Positions 61,291 to 64,000 of a stretch of DNA of 64,000 nucleotides are shown piece by piece. The DNA is taken from positions 16,457-80,456 of the forward strand of contig CAVEQO010000004.1 in NCBI GenBank assembly GCA_963617965.1. Direction: 5' to 3'. The notes beneath the pieces are model-generated. The model was not told where the DNA came from. It ran no database searches and worked only from the letters and a program-made list of their open reading frames with translations. A program made the position numbers and the translations under genes. Position 1 is the first letter of the stretch. Each line of letters begins with the position of its first letter. This DNA comes from UBA6382 sp963617965. Its GTDB lineage: Bacteria > Bacteroidota > Bacteroidia > Bacteroidales > Bacteroidaceae.

Positions 61291-61743
61291 ATGAATATGA
61301 TCGGAAAATGGTTTGAGGTTAAGGTGGCCCTGAAACGGACTCTCGACGACGGCTTCCAGAAGCAGGTGAAGGAGCTGTATCTGGTCGATGCCGTGAACTT
61401 CACGGAAGCGGAGACGCGCACTCTGGACGAACTCCGGGTGTATGGCGATATATCTGTCGTGGGCATAAAGCATAGCGATGTCAGCGAGCTGGTTGATTCC
61501 CACAACCCGGAAGACGGGTTCTGGTACAAGGCGAAGCTGTCTCTCCTGTCCGTTGACGAGTCAGGGGGAAAGGAGAAAAAGGTCAACGTGAATCTCTATG
61601 TGCGCGCCAAGGGCTTCAGGGAGGCTCTCGCCAATGTCGAGGCTCACATGAGCGGCTCTGTCATGGACTACACGGTCACGTCCATAACCGAAACGGCGGT
61701 CATGGACGTGTTCGGATATAAGGTGGCGGCGGAGGGGCGTTAG
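61291..61743 (+). CDS. DUF4494 domain-containing protein
   Basis: A 150-residue soluble protein of the Bacteroidota DUF4494 family; function unknown. It begins MNMIGKWFEVKVALKRTLDDG, with KQVKELYLVDAVNFTEAETR and a C-terminal EAHMSGSVMDYTVTSITET. The ATG at 61291 is preferred; an ATG at 61297 is equally possible. It lies 43 bp before the YggS gene, and the two are often neighbours in this phylum. Confidence 0.85.
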   Translation: MNMIGKWFEVKVALKRTLDDGFQKQVKELYLVDAVNFTEAETRTLDELRVYGDISVVGIKHSDVSELVDSHNPEDGFWYKAKLSLLSVDESGGKEKKVNVNLYVRAKGFREALANVEAHMSGSVMDYTVTSITETAVMDVFGYKVAAEGR

Positions 61744-61786
61744 GCTGTTCCTGTCGCAACAGTATTGGAAATAACAGACACACTGT

Positions 61787-62458
61787 ATGTCGGTCATAGG
61801 CGATGCGCTCAACTCGGTGAGGTCGGGTCTTCCTGAAGACGTGACCCTCGTTGCTGTCTCCAAGTACCATCCCGTGGAGGACTTGATGGAGGCCTACAAT
61901 GAGGGGCAGCGTGATTTCGGGGAGAACATAGTGCAGGAACTGCGTGACAAGCAGGCGGCTCTGCCTGCCGACATTCGGTGGCATTTCATAGGGCATTTGC
62001 AGACCAACAAGGTCAAGTACATCGTTCCTTTCGTGAGCCTGATCCATTCGGTTGACTCCCTGAAACTGTTGCTGGAAATCAACCGTCAGGGGCAGAGGGT
62101 GGGGCGCACCGTCGACTGTCTGCTGCAGATTCATGTGGCGGCGGAAACCACCAAGTTCGGCTTCTTTCCCCGGGAGTGCGTCGCGATGCTCCGTGGTCTG
62201 GATCTCGCGTCTGTTCCGCACGTCAGGTTGCGTGGCATCATGTGCATGGCCACCAACACTCCCGATGTGGAGCGAGTGCGCCGGGACTTCTGCGAGGCGC
62301 AGTCTTTCTTCGCCGAACTCAAACGTTCTTTCTTTGCCGGCAGCGGGTCGTTCAACGTGCGCTCCTATGGCATGAGCGGCGACTACCCGGTGGCCCTGCA
62401 GTCCGGCAGCAACATGGTGAGGGTGGGCACACGCATCTTCGGCCCGCGGAAATACTGA
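61787..62458 (+). CDS. YggS family pyridoxal-phosphate-binding protein
   Basis: PLP homeostasis protein (PLPBP/YggS family), an alanine-racemase-fold carrier without known catalysis. The 223-residue protein has LVAVSKYHPVEDLMEAY (PLP Lys in SKYH), FGENIVQELRDKQ, WHFIGHLQTNKVKYI and LRGIMCMATNTPD. It also has SYGMSGDYPVALQSGSNMVRVGTRIFG. Complete. The permease gene follows after 27 bp. Confidence 0.95.
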   Translation: MSVIGDALNSVRSGLPEDVTLVAVSKYHPVEDLMEAYNEGQRDFGENIVQELRDKQAALPADIRWHFIGHLQTNKVKYIVPFVSLIHSVDSLKLLLEINRQGQRVGRTVDCLLQIHVAAETTKFGFFPRECVAMLRGLDLASVPHVRLRGIMCMATNTPDVERVRRDFCEAQSFFAELKRSFFAGSGSFNVRSYGMSGDYPVALQSGSNMVRVGTRIFGPRKY

Positions 62459-62485
62459 TTCCCAAAACATAGTTTCACCGTGTCG

Positions 62486-63751
62486 ATGCTGTTCCCCCTC
62501 TTTGTCGCGAAGCGTATGTGGCGTTCAAAGGACAACGCCGGCCGCGTCTCGTCGCTGGGCGTTGACATCGCCACCGTGGGGGTGGCGGTCGGCATGGTGG
62601 TGATGATCGTGTCGGTTGCCATTGTCTCGGGGTTCAAGGACGAGATTCGCAACAAGGTTACTGGATTCGGGGCGGGCGTGCAGATCGTCAATGGCGATGC
62701 GTCGCTGGCCGTGTCGGCTGACGGACGGACAACGGCCAACTGGCCCGTGGTATGCTCCGGCAGGTTTTTCAGCGACATTTGCCGCACGCCCGGCGTGAAA
62801 CACGTGCAGAGGGTCACGCAAAAGGCGGGCATCTTCAAGACCGACAGCGATTTCAGGGGTGTCGTCTTCTATGGGGTGGGCGAAGACTTCTATGCCGGTT
62901 TCATTTCGTCGCATCTTCTGGAGGGCGAAATGCCGGCGTTCACCAAAGGAAGCCCCCGCAATGACGTTGTCGTCAGCAGTACGGTTGCCCGGGAACTGAA
63001 CCTTAAGGTGGGAGACCGGGTGTTCGCGTATTTCTTTGACAACGATATAAGGGTGCGCCGCTTTTCCGTAAAGGGCATCTACGAAACCAACCTCTCCATG
63101 TTTGACACCAACGTGGTGTATGCCGACATTTCCGTCATCAACGCTCTCAACGGATGGGGCGTTGATGACTGTTCCAACGTGGAGATTGCGGTAAGTGATT
63201 TCAGCCGCATTGAAGACACTGCCGACCGCATCGCCGAAGTCTTGCCTGACTCCCCTGATGCCAACGGGTGCTTCTATGCGGTCTACAGCATAGGGGAACT
63301 CTACAGCTCAATTTTCGACTGGCTCAACCTGCTCGACCTCAACATCTGGGTAATCCTGGCTCTCATGACTTGTGTATGCTGCTTTACGGTGATTAGCGGA
63401 CTGCTTATCCTCATATTGGAAAAGACTCCTGCCATCGGTCTGCTCAAGGCTCTTGGAGCCGGAAACAGTGCCGTGCGCAACATATACATATATTACGGCA
63501 TGTATATCATTGGCAAGGGTGTTCTCTGGGGCAATGCCGTCGGACTGCTGCTTTCTTTCATGCAGTACCGCTGGCATCTTGTGGGACTTGACTCTGCCAG
63601 CTACTATGTCGATTTTGTGCCGGTTGCCTTCAATTGGAACGTCTTGCTCCTGCTCGATCTGGCGATTCTGGTTCTTGGACTGCTGGTGCTGTACCTCCCC
63701 ACCGTGGTGGTCGCCCGTGTCAAGCCCGTTAAAGTGCTGAAATTCGATTAG
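62486..63751 (+). CDS. LolC/LolE-type ABC transporter permease (FtsX family)
   Basis: Inner-membrane permease of the lipoprotein-releasing or MacB-like type. The ATG at 62486 (421 residues) is preferred to a GTG two codons upstream. The first membrane helix (VGVAVGMVVMIVSVAIV) follows LFPLFVAKRMWRSKDN, a Lol-like start. A periplasmic MacB-type domain spans about 50-260. Three helices follow with an FtsX domain (VILALMTCVCCFTVISGLLILIL, AIGLLKALGAGNSAVRNIYIYY) and the closing VARVKPVKVLKFD. The ATPase partner is not in the window. Confidence 0.92.
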   Translation: MLFPLFVAKRMWRSKDNAGRVSSLGVDIATVGVAVGMVVMIVSVAIVSGFKDEIRNKVTGFGAGVQIVNGDASLAVSADGRTTANWPVVCSGRFFSDICRTPGVKHVQRVTQKAGIFKTDSDFRGVVFYGVGEDFYAGFISSHLLEGEMPAFTKGSPRNDVVVSSTVARELNLKVGDRVFAYFFDNDIRVRRFSVKGIYETNLSMFDTNVVYADISVINALNGWGVDDCSNVEIAVSDFSRIEDTADRIAEVLPDSPDANGCFYAVYSIGELYSSIFDWLNLLDLNIWVILALMTCVCCFTVISGLLILILEKTPAIGLLKALGAGNSAVRNIYIYYGMYIIGKGVLWGNAVGLLLSFMQYRWHLVGLDSASYYVDFVPVAFNWNVLLLLDLAILVLGLLVLYLPTVVVARVKPVKVLKFD

Positions 63752-63805
63752 GACGCGCCTTTTTGTCTTTTCGGAACTTTTTTTGTGCGTTTTTTTGCGA
63801 AAAAA

Positions 63806-63835
63806 TTGTGCGGCAAGAAAAATTTGCTATATTTG
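63806..63835 (+). promoter_or_regulatory. Strong Bacteroidota promoter near the right edge
   Basis: TTG (63806-63808) and exact -7 box TATATTTG (63828-63835) with 19-bp spacing, the best-formed promoter in the window together with the GH95 one. The expected transcript start is near 63842. Confidence 0.7.
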
Positions 63836-63929
63836 CCCGTGAAGAGGTGCGGTTCATCCGCCAATGTGAGCCGTGCCCCTTGAAAACTCTGACACGCGAA
63901 ATATACTGAAACGCTGACTCTTGACGGAA

Positions 63930-64000
63930 ATGGATAGTCTGAATCGCAAATTGCTTTCTTGCGTTTTGTCGCCCGCCCTCGTGAAGACTGCAAGGGGGGG
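63930..64000 (+). CDS. Possible start of a further gene (cut by window edge)
   Basis: An ATG at 63930 opens a frame without stop to the window end (MDSLNRKLLSCVLSPALVKT...). It lies about 88 nt after the expected transcript start of a strong promoter. Only 23 codons are visible, so the product cannot be named and the frame may be fortuitous. The leader 63842-63929 holds a small GCGG/CCGC hairpin but nothing I recognise. Confidence 0.35.
   Translation, partial: MDSLNRKLLSCVLSPALVKTARG

Noticed and set aside
63994..64000. Run of seven G at the window end
   Set aside because: Too short and truncated by the edge to interpret as a phase-variable tract.
1..64000. Search for CRISPR arrays, insertion sequences, prophage or integrase genes, restriction or toxin-antitoxin systems
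   Set aside because: No regularly spaced repeats, transposase, phage, or defence motifs were recognised; the gene content is core-type.

Overview
The window is a stretch of Bacteroidales chromosome (phylum Bacteroidota), probably from a gut-type commensal. The evidence is the recurrent promoter box TAnnTTTG with an upstream TTG, a MoxR/Bat aerotolerance-type operon, the DUF1015, DUF4421 and DUF4494 families, a GH133/GT4/GH57 glycogen cluster, glycan-degrading GH95 and GH84 enzymes, and a C-terminal sorting domain of the type IX secretion kind. Genus cannot be fixed from the sequence alone. Most of the window is core genome. I see no prophage, insertion sequence, CRISPR array or rRNA operon, and the only RNA gene I can support is one tRNA-Val.

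Layout, left half. A GH95 alpha-L-fucosidase runs off the left edge on the minus strand (1-3155). On the plus strand follow yidC, an S9 peptidase, a family 2 glycosyltransferase, a TonB-dependent receptor, a membrane-bound CapD/FlaA1-type nucleotide-sugar dehydratase, yicC-gmk-nadD, and serC-serA-DUF1015. Next come an oxidoreductase overlapping a DUF4421 gene, a stand-alone AICAR transformylase and a small basic protein (to 22120). A long inverted repeat closes this block against the minus-strand glycogen cluster GH133-GT4-GH57 (22160-26824). mltG and folB then converge with no gap.

Layout, middle. From 28736 to 37681 lies the MoxR-DUF58-Bat operon. Its notable feature is that BatB is fused to BatC and BatD to BatE, each in one reading frame. 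At both joins the former signal peptide is kept as an internal membrane segment. A C-GCAxxG-C-C redox-family gene follows 27 bp later. Then come hpt-adk-obgE-pgeF (plus), converging on an OPT transporter-M20 dipeptidase-dnaB run (minus), and tRNA-Val.

Layout, right half. On the minus strand are a 1423-residue secreted CotH-kinase-type protein with duplicated N-terminal modules, yebC, pheT, a DPE2-type 4-alpha-glucanotransferase with two starch-binding domains, and a GH25 muramidase. Divergent from the last is a GH84 beta-N-acetylglucosaminidase, followed by a DUF4494 gene, a YggS-type PLP protein and a LolC/E-type permease. A well-formed promoter and the start of one more possible gene lie at the right edge.

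Together the genes cover serine synthesis, GTP/NAD/purine supply, glycogen and maltodextrin turnover, envelope biogenesis, and host or bacterial glycan breakdown. The Bat fusions are the most unusual feature. Lesser points are the SerA lysine substitution, the CotH module duplication, several strong hairpins and a dyad between the divergent glycosidases.
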